Below are positions 1 to 8,457 of a DNA stretch of 64,000 bases, one piece after another. Made by a program: the position numbers and the translations under genes. The first letter of the stretch is position 1; the number at the start of each line of letters is the position of its first letter. Source of the DNA: JBBSGD01 sp038254435. GTDB lineage: Bacteria > Actinomycetota > CADDZG01 > WHSQ01. Under the pieces are notes generated by a model. It did not search any database and was not told where the DNA came from. It was given only the letters and a program-made list of their open reading frames with translations. The stretch spans positions 34,738 to 98,737 of the forward strand of contig JBBSGD010000001.1 of NCBI GenBank assembly GCA_038254435.1, given 5' to 3'.

Positions 1-1400
1 TTCGTCTGCACCTGGTTCACTCCGGGCAGCCGGTATTCGACCGGGTCTTCGACGGTGATGACGTTGACCTCTTTGCGGTTGAGGATGTTGAGCGTCGCGT
101 AAAGGGTCGTGGACTTACCCGAGCCGGTCGGCCCGGTCACGAGGATCATGCCGTAGGGCTTGCGATAGGACTCGGCGTAGCGATCGAAGTTGCCCTGCTC
201 GAAGCCGAGGTCCTTGAGGTCGAGCAGCACGCTCGACTTGTCGAGCAGACGCATGACGATCTTCTCGCCGTGCACCGTGGGCAGGGTCGCCACGCGGATG
301 TCGATGGGCTTTCCCTGCACCGTGACGCCGATGCGTCCGTCTTGAGGGATGCGGCGCTCGGCGATGTCGATCTCGGCCATGATCTTGAGCCGGTTGGTAA
401 TGCCTGCCTGCACCGACTTGGGGGGGTTCATGACCTCGTGCAACACGCCGTCTATACGGTAACGGACGCGCAGGCCGCGCTCGCCAGGCTCGATGTGAAT
501 GTCCGACGCGCGGTCGTTGACCGCTTGCGTTATCAAAAGGTTGACGAGCTTGATGATGGGAGCGTCGTCCGCCCCGGCCTTGCGAAGGGTTTCTTCGAGG
601 TCGTCGTCGATGGTAGCAAGCTCGGCCGCCGCCTCTTCGACCAGAGTCTCGGCCGCGGCGTCGAGCCGGTAATGCCGTGTGATAGCCGCAAGAACATCCG
701 CCTTCGTGGCTACGACGGTCCGGATGTCGCGCTTGGCAAGCGCTCGCACGTCGTCAAGAGCTACTACGTTGCCCGGGTCGGCGGTCGCCACCAACAGCCT
801 GCCGTTGTCCTCGAAGGACAGCGGGATGAGCGTGTAACGGCGCGTCACCGATTCGGGAAGAAGCGCCAGCGCCGAGGTGTCGATTTCGGCCTCGGCCAGC
901 TCGACGAACTCGAGGCCGAGCCGCTCGGCCGTCGTCGAGGCAACCCCAGCCTCGGTGGTGAACCCAAGGTCAACCAGGGTCTCGAGGACCGAGGTGCCGC
1001 GCAGCACCGCAGCACGGCGCGCGTCCTCGAGCTGTTCGGGGGTGATCAGCCCGCGCTCGAGAAGCATCTGCTCGAGGCGAGCCGCCAGCCGGAAGCCTCC
1101 TACGGAGCGGTCGCCGGCGCGCGGAACACCGCCACCCCCGCCTTGGGGGCCGGAGCTGTAGAAGGACCGCTCGCCCCCGCCGGGAACCGGCTGAGCGGAG
1201 ACGTCGGCCCGCTCGAAGGCCCGCGGGATGCCCCCGTTCGGGGGGAGCTCGGGCCCACGCTCGGGCTCGTGCGCGGGAGCACCGGCACGCTCGGGCTCGT
1301 GCGCAGAAGCACCGGCACGCTCCGGCTCGCGCGCGGGGGCACGCTCGGGCCGACGCGTTTCTTTCGCGGGAGCGGAGATGCGGCTCTCTAACCAGTTCAC
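1..1400 (-). CDS. pilB: Type II secretion / type IV pilus assembly ATPase (PilB/GspE family), 3' end outside window
   Basis: This is a hexameric cytoplasmic ATPase of the GspE/PilB family, which powers pilus extension or pseudopilus assembly. The C-terminus lies beyond base 1. The visible 466 residues contain an N-terminal low-complexity segment rich in Pro, Glu, Arg and Ala, then a T2SSE N-domain (about residues 100-240). The ATPase core follows, with SDIHIEP, DGRIGVTVQGKPIDIRV and Walker A GPTGSGKST at about residue 423, then the VEDPVEY segment. The start chosen is GTG at 1400. No clear Shine-Dalgarno precedes it, so the exact start is uncertain. It lies 71 nt downstream of aroE on the same strand. 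Pilus biogenesis versus type II secretion cannot be decided without the following genes, but pilB is the usual neighbour of aroE in deep actinobacteria. Confidence 0.9.
   Translation of the reverse strand, partial: MNWLESRISAPAKETRRPERAPAREPERAGASAHEPERAGAPAHEPERGPELPPNGGIPRAFERADVSAQPVPGGGERSFYSSGPQGGGGGVPRAGDRSVGGFRLAARLEQMLLERGLITPEQLEDARRAAVLRGTSVLETLVDLGFTTEAGVASTTAERLGLEFVELAEAEIDTSALALLPESVTRRYTLIPLSFEDNGRLLVATADPGNVVALDDVRALAKRDIRTVVATKADVLAAITRHYRLDAAAETLVEEAAAELATIDDDLEETLRKAGADDAPIIKLVNLLITQAVNDRASDIHIEPGERGLRVRYRIDGVLHEVMNPPKSVQAGITNRLKIMAEIDIAERRIPQDGRIGVTVQGKPIDIRVATLPTVHGEKIVMRLLDKSSVLLDLKDLGFEQGNFDRYAESYRKPYGMILVTGPTGSGKSTTLYATLNILNRKEVNVITVEDPVEYRLPGVNQVQT
1256..1345. repeat. 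33-bp imperfect tandem repeat inside the pilB 5' coding region
   Basis: Roughly two and a half copies of a 33-nt unit (core GGGAGCACCGGCACGCTC) lie in the 5' part of the pilB-like gene. The unit is a multiple of three. In frame it gives repeated Pro-Glu-Arg-Ala-Gly and Ala-His-Glu segments in the disordered N-terminal extension, before the T2SSE domain. Copy number could change without breaking the frame. Confidence 0.7.
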
Positions 1401-1471
1401 GTGGTTGTTATCGGGCCGCTCAGGCGGCGACTGTAGAGGGGCCTTCCCTTTCCCCCTCCGGGCATTCGGCC

Positions 1472-2332
1472 TTAAGGGATCGGTCCCGATCGGTGCCCTC
1501 TGCCCCCGATGGCGTGCAGGGCGGCTCCCGACAGCGCGTCGAGCGGAGGCTCTTGCCCGGTCCATATCCGCAGCGCCCCGCCGGCCTGATGCACGAGCAT
1601 GCCGAGCCCTCCCCACGCGGCGGCACCCGCCGCCCGCGCGCTCTCGATCAAGGGGGTCGACGGCGGCTCGTAGATCAAGTCCACGACTACCTGGCCCGGG
1701 CCGAAGGTGGCCCCGGCGAGAGCCTCCTCGCCCCTGGTCCCGAGCGGTGTCGCGTTGACGATGATGGCCGCCCGTCCCGCGACCTCGCCTGCCTCGTCCC
1801 ACGGCACGACCTTGGTGCGTGATCCTCCGAGCGCGACGAGAGACTCACCCCGCTCGGTGCGGCGCGCGGCTATGTGGATGGCCCCCGCGCCGAGCTCTGC
1901 TGCAGCTCGGACCACGGCGCGAGCCGCGCCGCCCGAACCCAGAACGAGCACGTTCCTGCCGGCGACTTCGGCTCCTGCGTCCTCTATCAGCCACGTTCGA
2001 AAGCCCGAGACATCGGTGTTGTGGCCTATCAGCCTGCCTCCCACGAGCGCGATCGTATTGACGGCCCCGACGGCGCGCGCGTCTGCGCTCACGTCGTCGA
2101 GGTGTGCCATGACCGCCTCCTTGTGAGGCATGGTGACGTTCGCGCCGAGAGCGCGGAGCGCCCTCAAGCCAGCGACGGCAGGCTCCAAGTCCGCCGGCGG
2201 GACGGGCCACGCGAGGTATATCGCGTCCAGCCCGAGTCGTGCGAACGCGGCGTTGTGGATGGCCGGCGACAGGGTGTGCTCGAGCGGCCATCCGAGCACG
2301 CCGGCCAAGCGGGTGGTGCCGGTCGACCTCAA
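1472..2332 (-). CDS. aroE: Shikimate dehydrogenase (NADP+)
   Basis: It catalyses reversible reduction of 3-dehydroshikimate to shikimate in aromatic amino acid biosynthesis. The substrate-domain motif TLSPAIHN is visible; the usual first Ser of the SLS motif is Thr here. NVTMPHK carries the catalytic Lys (residue 71 from the chosen start). GAVNT, HNTDVSGF, the Rossmann loop GSGGAARA, NATPLG and a C-terminal QAGGALRIWTG follow. An upstream in-frame start at 2434 would overlap mltG by about 100 nt. The TTG at 2332 overlaps the mltG stop by 3 nt (TTGA), gives 286 residues, begins just before the first conserved strand (RLAGVLGWP), and is preferred. It is the fourth gene of a coupled run alaS-ruvX-mltG-aroE. 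Confidence 0.92.
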   Translation of the reverse strand: MRSTGTTRLAGVLGWPLEHTLSPAIHNAAFARLGLDAIYLAWPVPPADLEPAVAGLRALRALGANVTMPHKEAVMAHLDDVSADARAVGAVNTIALVGGRLIGHNTDVSGFRTWLIEDAGAEVAGRNVLVLGSGGAARAVVRAAAELGAGAIHIAARRTERGESLVALGGSRTKVVPWDEAGEVAGRAAIIVNATPLGTRGEEALAGATFGPGQVVVDLIYEPPSTPLIESARAAGAAAWGGLGMLVHQAGGALRIWTGQEPPLDALSGAALHAIGGRGHRSGPIP

Positions 2333-3357
2333 CAGCTCAGCGATTCGTAATGTGCCTTGTCGGCGAGGAAGTGGTTGTAGTCGGTAGAAAAGGCATGATG
2401 CCCTGAGCAGTCTGCGAGAACGTAGTAGAGCCACGATCCCCCCGCGGGGTTGACCGCGGCGCGCAGCGACGCCAGCCCCGGCGCGCCGATGGGCGTGGGC
2501 GGCAGGCCGGTATGAAGCCTGGTGTTGTAGGGCGAGTCGATGGCGAGATCGCTTTGCGTCAGCTCGCTCGTGTGATGGCCGAGGGCATAGAGGATTGTCG
2601 CGTCGATTCCGAGCGGCATGCCCTGATCGAGGCGGTTGTAGATCACGCGCGCGATCTTGCCCCGGTCGGCGTCCAGCTTTGCCTCGGCCTCGACCATGGA
2701 GGCGACGATCACCGCCTGGTAGGGCGTAACGCCCAGCTTCTTGAGCGACGAGAGGTCCAGCTTCCTCATGGCGGCGTTGAAGGTGTCAACCAGGCGTTTC
2801 AGCACTACCTTGGCGTTGTCGTCCTCGGCGACCTGATAGGTCGAGGGAAAGAGCAGTCCCTCGAGGAAATCGACTCTTGCGGGCTCGTAGCGGGATCTCA
2901 CCTTGCCCGACTTGGCCAGCGCCAGGAAGTCGCGCCTCGAGATCTTGGTTCGCGCCGCGAGCACGCGCGCGAAGTCCTTCAGGGTCGAGCCCTCGGGGAA
3001 GGTCACCGTGACGAACTTGATGTCGGGGCCCCGGCCCAATGCGCTGAGCGCGTCTCGCGCCGACAGTCCCTCGTGCAGCTTGTAGCGGCCGGCCTCAATC
3101 GACGAGTCGTGATCGAGCCTGACCGCGACGCGAAACCCCAGGGACGAGGGCACGACATTCCTCGCCGCGAGAATGTCTCCGACCTCGCTCACCGAAGCGC
3201 CTCGGGGAATCGTTATCGACACGAGGTTGCCGGGAGAGCTCCCTCCGAAGAGCCCGAGCGAGTGCAGGAATATCAAGCCCGCAACGACTATGGCGCCGAG
3301 GAAGGTTCCGACGATTGCCAGGAAGACGATGATGCGCCCTCGCCGCGTGAGGCTCAT
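2329..3357 (-). CDS. mltG: Endolytic murein transglycosylase MltG (YceG family)
   Basis: This is a membrane-anchored lytic transglycosylase that cleaves nascent glycan strands and sets glycan chain length. It has 342 residues. One N-terminal transmembrane segment (about residues 8-33) is followed by a LysM-like region and the YceG catalytic domain. The signature SMVEAEAKLDADRGKIA carries the presumed catalytic Glu in the position of the family's IVEKEA motif. ARVIYNRL, GMPLGIDATILYALG and the C-terminal YNTR...GLPPTPI block also match. Its ATG overlaps the ruvX stop by 4 nt (ATGA), so the two are probably translationally coupled. This ruvX-mltG-aroE order is common in actinobacteria. Confidence 0.93.
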   Translation of the reverse strand: MSLTRRGRIIVFLAIVGTFLGAIVVAGLIFLHSLGLFGGSSPGNLVSITIPRGASVSEVGDILAARNVVPSSLGFRVAVRLDHDSSIEAGRYKLHEGLSARDALSALGRGPDIKFVTVTFPEGSTLKDFARVLAARTKISRRDFLALAKSGKVRSRYEPARVDFLEGLLFPSTYQVAEDDNAKVVLKRLVDTFNAAMRKLDLSSLKKLGVTPYQAVIVASMVEAEAKLDADRGKIARVIYNRLDQGMPLGIDATILYALGHHTSELTQSDLAIDSPYNTRLHTGLPPTPIGAPGLASLRAAVNPAGGSWLYYVLADCSGHHAFSTDYNHFLADKAHYESLSC

Positions 3358-3773
3358 CGCTGGGCGTCCAGGTAACCCTGCAGCATTACCTGAGCCGCGC
3401 GCGCATCCCGCAGCTCCCTGCGGCGCTTGGGCTTGAGGCGCCCGGCGCGCATGCCTTGCTCGGCGATGACCGAGGTAAGGCGCTCATCGTGCTCGCACAC
3501 CACAGTCCCCAGGCCCGCTTCGTCCAGCGCCGCCTCGAGGTCGGCTACGAAGCGCTGCTGCACCGCTACCGCAGGCCCAATTCCACCGGACAGGGTGACG
3601 GGCCGGCCGACGACCACCTGCGTCACGCTCATCCCGGCCGCCACCTCGACTATGCGCGCCACGGGGTCGGCGGCGGCCGCGTCGATCACCTCCAACGGCC
3701 GAGCCCAGCGGGTGGCTTCGTCCGCCACTGCGAGCCCGACTCGGCGCGCCCCGGGATCGACCCCGAGGATCAC
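3354..3773 (-). CDS. ruvX: Putative pre-16S rRNA nuclease / Holliday-junction-resolvase-like protein YqgF
   Basis: An RNase H-like nuclease of 139 residues, the normal length for the family. The acidic motif ILGVDPGARRVGLAVAD opens the protein, VVGRPVTLSGG follows, then DERLTS and the C-terminal DARAAQVMLQ acidic residue. E. coli YqgF acts in 16S rRNA 5'-end maturation; the resolvase name reflects fold similarity only. It overlaps alaS (ATGA) at its start and mltG at its end, in the classical alaS-ruvX arrangement. Confidence 0.92.
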   Translation of the reverse strand: MILGVDPGARRVGLAVADEATRWARPLEVIDAAAADPVARIVEVAAGMSVTQVVVGRPVTLSGGIGPAVAVQQRFVADLEAALDEAGLGTVVCEHDERLTSVIAEQGMRAGRLKPKRRRELRDARAAQVMLQGYLDAQR

Positions 3774-6412
3774 GGCTCGAGCGCCCTCAGGACCGCCTCC
3801 CGCACCTGCTCGAGGGCGGCGTCCAGCCCTTCCTGCCGGGGGCCGCCGGAGATCGCCAGCTCCGGCTTGCCGCCCTCGCCGCCCCCGAGCGTCTCCGAGC
3901 CCGCCGCCAAAAGCTCCCGTGCCGACACGCCGCGCTCGACGAGGTCCTTGGTGACGCCGCCGACGAGGTTGGCGTGGCCCTCGCCCGCGGCCCCCAGCAC
4001 CACGACGCCGCTTCCGAGCCGGCTCTTGAGCGTCTGCACGAGCGAGCGCAGGGCATCGACGGGCGCGTCCCTGCGCGCTACCAGCACGCGCACGCCGTTT
4101 ACGTCGGCGGCGGCGCGGGCGAGTGCCTGCGCATCGAACTCTGCCGCGTCCCTGTCCTGCGCGGCGAGGCGGCGCTCCATGTCCTTGCCGGTGGCGAGCA
4201 GCCGCTCGACGCGCTCTGCAACGTCCTCGGGGTTCGCCTTCAGGAGCTCCGCCGAGCGCGCCAGCACGGCGGCCCGGCCGGCGAGAAAACGCAGGCCGTC
4301 GCGTCCCACGAGCGCTTCGACGCGCCTGAGGTTCGCCCCGATGGAGCTCTCACTCGTTACGAGGGCGACCGCGATCTGCGAGGTGTGCGGGACGTGCGTG
4401 CCGCCGCAGAGCTCCTTGGAATAGTCGCCTACCTCGACCACCCGCACGAAATCTCCGTACTTCTCGCCGAAGATCGCCATGGCGCCGAGCGACCGGGCGA
4501 AGTCGTAGCTGGTCTCGTAAGCCCGCACGGTGTCGTCGGATAGCACGCGGTCTTGCAGCTCGGACGAGATGTCGGCGATGAGCCCGTCCCCAAGCGAGTC
4601 GAAGTGGTTGAAGTCAAACCGTAGGCGCCCAGGCTCGACGAGCGAACCCGCTTGAGTGGCGTGCTCGCCGAGACGGTCGCGCAGTATCCAGTGAAGGATG
4701 TGGGTAGCGGTGTGGGCACGCTGACAGCCGGACCTGTAAACAGGGTCCACCCCCTGCGCGACTACGTCGCCGACTCTCACCTCGCCGCGCAGCACGCGCA
4801 ACCGGTGCCCCGTGAGGCCCGGCGCAAGCCGGCGAACGTCGAGCACCTTTGCCTCGCCGGAAGGCGTCTTGACGGTGCCCATGTCCCCTACCTGACCGCC
4901 GCCCTCGGCGTAGAAGACCGTGGAGTCGAAGACGGCGTCGACCTCCTGTCCCTCCGCCGCCAGGGCGACACTCTTCGCTCCGTCGGCGAGTCCGATGAGC
5001 TCTCCTTCGCCCTCGAGGTGCTCGTACCCGAGGAACTCCGTGGGTCCGCTCGCATCGAGCATGGCCGCGAGTACGGATCTCTCGCCGGCGTCGCTCGCGG
5101 TGCGCCGGGCGCGGCGAGCGCGCTCCCTCTGGGCCTCCATCAACGACTCGAAGCCGGCCCTGTCGATGTCGACGCCGTGCTCGCTTGCGATCTCCACGGT
5201 CAGGTCGATGGGGAAACCGTAGGTGTCGTGAAGCTTGAACGCGACATCCCCACCGACCCGTGCCCCGGCTTTCGCCTCGCGTCTCGTCCCCGATGCACGC
5301 CCTATCTCACTCTCGAGCTGCGCCAGTCCCTGGGACAGGGTCTCCGAGAAGCGCGCCTCTTCCCGCTCGGCCACCTCGAGAACGAGGTCCTTGTTGGCGA
5401 CGAGCTCTGGGTAGAAGCCGCCCATCAGCCTTACCGTCGCCTCGACGAGGCGAGGAAGGACCAGTCGGTCGCGCCCGAGGAGGCGCGCTTGGCGGATGGC
5501 CCTGCGCATGATGCGGCGCAGAACGTAGCCGCGCCCCTCGTTCGACGGCAACACGCCGTCGGCGGCGAGGAACGTCAGCCCCCGCCCGTGGTCGGCGAGG
5601 ATCCGCAGCCCAATGTCGGACCGCTCGTCCCGTCCGGGCGCGACGCCGGTCAGCGACGCGGCCTCGGCCACCAGCACGCCGAGCGTGTCGGTATCAAAGA
5701 TCGTCTTGGCGCCTTGCAAGACGAACGCGAGCCGCTCCAGTCCCGACCCCGTATCGATGTTCTTCTTCGGCAGGTCGGCCACCGGCTCAATGGCGGAGTC
5801 GCAGTCGTTCTCCATGAAGACGAGATTCCAGATCTCCACATAGCGCTCTTCGTTGCCGGCCGGTCCCAGCGGGGAGGGATCTCCGTAGTCCTTGCCGAGG
5901 TCGAAGAAGATCTCGGAGTCGGGCCCGCAGGGGCCGGCGACATCCATCGACCAGAAGTTGTCGTCCTTGCCGAGCCGCACGATGCGCTCGGACTGCACGC
6001 CTACGACATCCGCCCAGATCTCGGCCGCCTCATCGTCGCCCTCGTAGACGGTCACCCACAGCTGCTGCGCGTCCATCCCGAAGGTCTCGGTCAGTAGCTC
6101 CCAGGCCCACAAGCACGCCTGCTCCTTGTAGTAGTCACCAAAGCTGAAGTTCCCCAACATCTCGAAGAATGTGAGGTGGCTGGAGTCACCCACCTCATCG
6201 ATGTCGACGGTGCGAAAGCACTTCTGCACGGTCATGGCACGCGCGAAGGACGGCGTCTGCTCGCCCAGGAAATAGGGTTTGAACTGGTTCATTCCTGCGT
6301 TTGTAAGGAGCAAGGCGGGGTCATTCGGAATCAGCGAAGACGACGGCACACGCACGTGGTCGCGCTCCTCGAAGAACGCGAGAAACTGCTCCCTGATCGC
6401 ACGCGTTTCCAT
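3770..6412 (-). CDS. alaS: Alanyl-tRNA synthetase
   Basis: A class II synthetase of 880 residues that charges tRNA(Ala). The start METRAIREQFLAFFEERDH is typical. The catalytic core carries NDPALLLTNAGMNQFKPYFLG and FEMLGNFSFGDYYK, followed by the tRNA-binding region. The editing domain has the zinc/water-activating histidines in HTATHILHW and CGGTHV. A C-Ala/DHHA1-like region with GAAGEGHANLVGGVTKD closes the protein. The ATG at 6412 is the conventional start, and the stop overlaps ruvX by 4 nt. No frame damage is seen. Confidence 0.97.
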   Translation of the reverse strand: METRAIREQFLAFFEERDHVRVPSSSLIPNDPALLLTNAGMNQFKPYFLGEQTPSFARAMTVQKCFRTVDIDEVGDSSHLTFFEMLGNFSFGDYYKEQACLWAWELLTETFGMDAQQLWVTVYEGDDEAAEIWADVVGVQSERIVRLGKDDNFWSMDVAGPCGPDSEIFFDLGKDYGDPSPLGPAGNEERYVEIWNLVFMENDCDSAIEPVADLPKKNIDTGSGLERLAFVLQGAKTIFDTDTLGVLVAEAASLTGVAPGRDERSDIGLRILADHGRGLTFLAADGVLPSNEGRGYVLRRIMRRAIRQARLLGRDRLVLPRLVEATVRLMGGFYPELVANKDLVLEVAEREEARFSETLSQGLAQLESEIGRASGTRREAKAGARVGGDVAFKLHDTYGFPIDLTVEIASEHGVDIDRAGFESLMEAQRERARRARRTASDAGERSVLAAMLDASGPTEFLGYEHLEGEGELIGLADGAKSVALAAEGQEVDAVFDSTVFYAEGGGQVGDMGTVKTPSGEAKVLDVRRLAPGLTGHRLRVLRGEVRVGDVVAQGVDPVYRSGCQRAHTATHILHWILRDRLGEHATQAGSLVEPGRLRFDFNHFDSLGDGLIADISSELQDRVLSDDTVRAYETSYDFARSLGAMAIFGEKYGDFVRVVEVGDYSKELCGGTHVPHTSQIAVALVTSESSIGANLRRVEALVGRDGLRFLAGRAAVLARSAELLKANPEDVAERVERLLATGKDMERRLAAQDRDAAEFDAQALARAAADVNGVRVLVARRDAPVDALRSLVQTLKSRLGSGVVVLGAAGEGHANLVGGVTKDLVERGVSARELLAAGSETLGGGEGGKPELAISGGPRQEGLDAALEQVREAVLRALEP

Positions 6413-6431
6413 GCTCGGCGGCTCTAGGGGG

Positions 6432-6617
6432 CTAGACGACCGGGCTATTACGCCGGGCCGTCTCGCGCTGGTTGCGCTCGAGCCTGGCGTTAGCCTTGTC
6501 CAAGAGAGTTCCGGTTACCGCACTCGGCGCCCACTTAGCGCGTTGCTCGCGCATCCACCGGTCCCCCTGCAAAGCAAGAACCGCTCCCACCACTATCCAG
6601 AACAGTCGTCTCAGCAT
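6432..6617 (-). CDS. Small single-pass membrane protein (DUF6167-like), upstream of alaS
   Basis: A 61-residue protein with one N-terminal hydrophobic helix (residues 4-17) and a basic cytosolic tail. The start MLRRLFWIVVGAV resembles the short DUF6167 proteins that sit directly upstream of alaS in Streptomyces. That link is from memory of gene order and the MxRRxFW start, not an alignment. It ends 19 nt before the alaS ATG on the same strand, so it is probably the first gene of the alaS operon. Function is unknown. Confidence 0.6.
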   Translation of the reverse strand: MLRRLFWIVVGAVLALQGDRWMREQRAKWAPSAVTGTLLDKANARLERNQRETARRNSPVV

Positions 6618-6738
6618 GGAGAAACCCTACAACAAGAGGCTCCCGAGGCTCGGTCGGGGCGTACCGGACAAATCTGGTTGAATGTTATGCGTCAAGGGCC
6701 CGTCGGGCCCGAGGGTGCATCAGAGAGGGAGGGACTGC

Positions 6739-8394
6739 ATGGCAACGCGTTCTCGCACCAAGAGACTCTTGAAGGCGGTGGCAGGGCTTGTCGTATTGGG
6801 CATGCTCATCTTGCCGGCTGCCGGAGCACAAAACCAGCACACTCTACGCGCGGGGATACAGGCTCAGCTTTCACAGGGCCCGCTCGTCCGTTACTACATC
6901 GCCCACCCGGATCAAGCGCCTGCCGCGCAGCAAGACACGTTCACGGCCCTGGCCGAGGCACGTGCTCGCGCCGGAGCGTCGGCGCGCGCCCAGGGGACCT
7001 CGGCGGCCGCGGCCCCGATGGCCTCCGCCCGCTTCAACCGCGACGAGCTCGGGCTGCCGCAGAACGAAGATTCGGTAACGCGCTGCGCCCACAACCACAA
7101 AGTGGTCGTAGAAGGAACGAACGACTATCGGGGAATTGTCGACCCTGCCGAGAACTTCACCGGCTGGGACTTCTCCAATGACGGCGGCAAGTCCGTCACC
7201 AACGAGGGGCTTCTGCCCCCGATCGACTTCGGTGGCGGAACCCTGGTTCCCTCGGGAGGCGACCCGGTCAACATGTCCGACGGCAAGTGCAAGCTCTATG
7301 CGGTCGACCTCAACTACGACCCCAACACGCTATTCCCGAACGGCATCGGGCTGTACAAGTCAAACCCGCAGACTCTGGCCTCGTGCCCCGGCGGCACCGA
7401 CTCATCGTGCTGGCCCAAGCGCAAGCTGGTCGCCGCGGCAACCGGGCCCGAGCACTTCCTCGACAAGCCGTGGGCGTATGTCGGCATCAGTGGGGACGCC
7501 GGCAAGGTTGTGTGGATTACCTACACCGACTTCACCACGACCGGTCCCGGACCCACCGACTTCACCGCCAGCATCTACGCGGTGCGCTGCGCGGGAGACA
7601 TCTCGGGCTGCACCGATCCCATCAAGATCAGCGGAAACGAGCAAGACGTGCAGTTCAGCGACGTGACGATCGGACCGGACGGGCGCACCTACATCTCGTG
7701 GTCGCAGATCAACGGCGAGATTGAAGGCACGCCGCAGTCGTTCGATCAGAAGTTGCGGGTAGCCCAGCCGGGCAGCACTACCTTCGGGCGCATTCGCAGC
7801 GTGTCGCACGAGAACGAGCCCATTCCATTCGGCGGTGTGCTGCACGCCAACGACTTCAGGGTAGCCACCTATCCGAAGAGCGAAGTCAAGATCGTCAACG
7901 GCCAGCCGCGCGTGTACGTGGTCTGGGAAGGATGCAGAGCACGGCCGCTGGACTCGATCTGCGAGGAGCCGCAGGTCAAGCTGCGCTACTCGGACTCCTT
8001 CGGACGCGGCTGGAGCAACACCAAGATCCTGTCGGCGTCCGGTGACAACTACTTCACGACCATCTCGAGAAACCCGGGTGCTCGTGGACTGGCCGTGGCA
8101 TGGTTCACCAACCGCCATGATGGCGTCTTCCACAACCGTCAGGACATCGAGCTCGTCAAGATCAATCCCGACGGGCAGGTCCGGAGCCGCGCTCGTCTGA
8201 CGCATCCCTCTAACGAGAGCGAATCGGATCCGTTGCTCGGCGGCGTCTTCATAGGCGACTACATCGAGGTGACGGCTCGCAACAACGTCGCAGCAGTTGC
8301 TTACAACGCCAACTACCGCTCGGAGCCGCTCGGCCTCGACGACGGCCTCCCGGTGCCGCAGCAGGATAACTACCTGAGCAAAGCGGGACTGTAG
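6739..8394 (+). CDS. Exported sialidase/BNR-like beta-propeller protein of unknown function
   Basis: A secreted protein of 551 residues. The ATG at 6739 follows the polypurine stretch GAGGGAGGGAC. An upstream in-frame start at 6682 would put 19 extra residues before the signal peptide and is not preferred. The signal peptide is residues 1-30 (basic start, hydrophobic core, ALPA-like site near AAGAQ). The body has repeated blades with Asp-box-like signatures (YSDSFGRGWSN, WDFSNDGGKS) and VYVVWEG, YISWSQ and VAWFTN strands, as in sialidase-fold propellers. A catalytic Arg triad was not identified, so enzymatic activity should not be assumed. A perfect 7-bp inverted repeat (6696-6702/6704-6710) lies in its leader. 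It stands alone, divergent from the alaS operon. Confidence 0.75.
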   Translation: MATRSRTKRLLKAVAGLVVLGMLILPAAGAQNQHTLRAGIQAQLSQGPLVRYYIAHPDQAPAAQQDTFTALAEARARAGASARAQGTSAAAAPMASARFNRDELGLPQNEDSVTRCAHNHKVVVEGTNDYRGIVDPAENFTGWDFSNDGGKSVTNEGLLPPIDFGGGTLVPSGGDPVNMSDGKCKLYAVDLNYDPNTLFPNGIGLYKSNPQTLASCPGGTDSSCWPKRKLVAAATGPEHFLDKPWAYVGISGDAGKVVWITYTDFTTTGPGPTDFTASIYAVRCAGDISGCTDPIKISGNEQDVQFSDVTIGPDGRTYISWSQINGEIEGTPQSFDQKLRVAQPGSTTFGRIRSVSHENEPIPFGGVLHANDFRVATYPKSEVKIVNGQPRVYVVWEGCRARPLDSICEEPQVKLRYSDSFGRGWSNTKILSASGDNYFTTISRNPGARGLAVAWFTNRHDGVFHNRQDIELVKINPDGQVRSRARLTHPSNESESDPLLGGVFIGDYIEVTARNNVAAVAYNANYRSEPLGLDDGLPVPQQDNYLSKAGL

Positions 8395-8425
8395 GGACAC
8401 CGCAGCGCTTGGAGCGAAGTAACTG

Positions 8426-8457
8426 GGGAGGGCCCATGCGGGCCCTCCCTTCATTTG
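8426..8457. terminator. Strong bidirectional intrinsic terminator
   Basis: A perfect 10-bp GC stem (8426-8435 GGGAGGGCCC with 8440-8449 GGGCCCTCCC) has a four-base ATGC loop and is followed by TTCATTT. It lies between the convergent ends of the propeller gene (stop 8394) and rarA (stop 8451). On the minus strand the hairpin begins a few bases after the rarA stop, so it can serve both. Confidence 0.85.

Noticed and set aside
4652..6097. 481-codon plus-strand frame
   Set aside because: It is the complement of alaS coding sequence without any protein motif.
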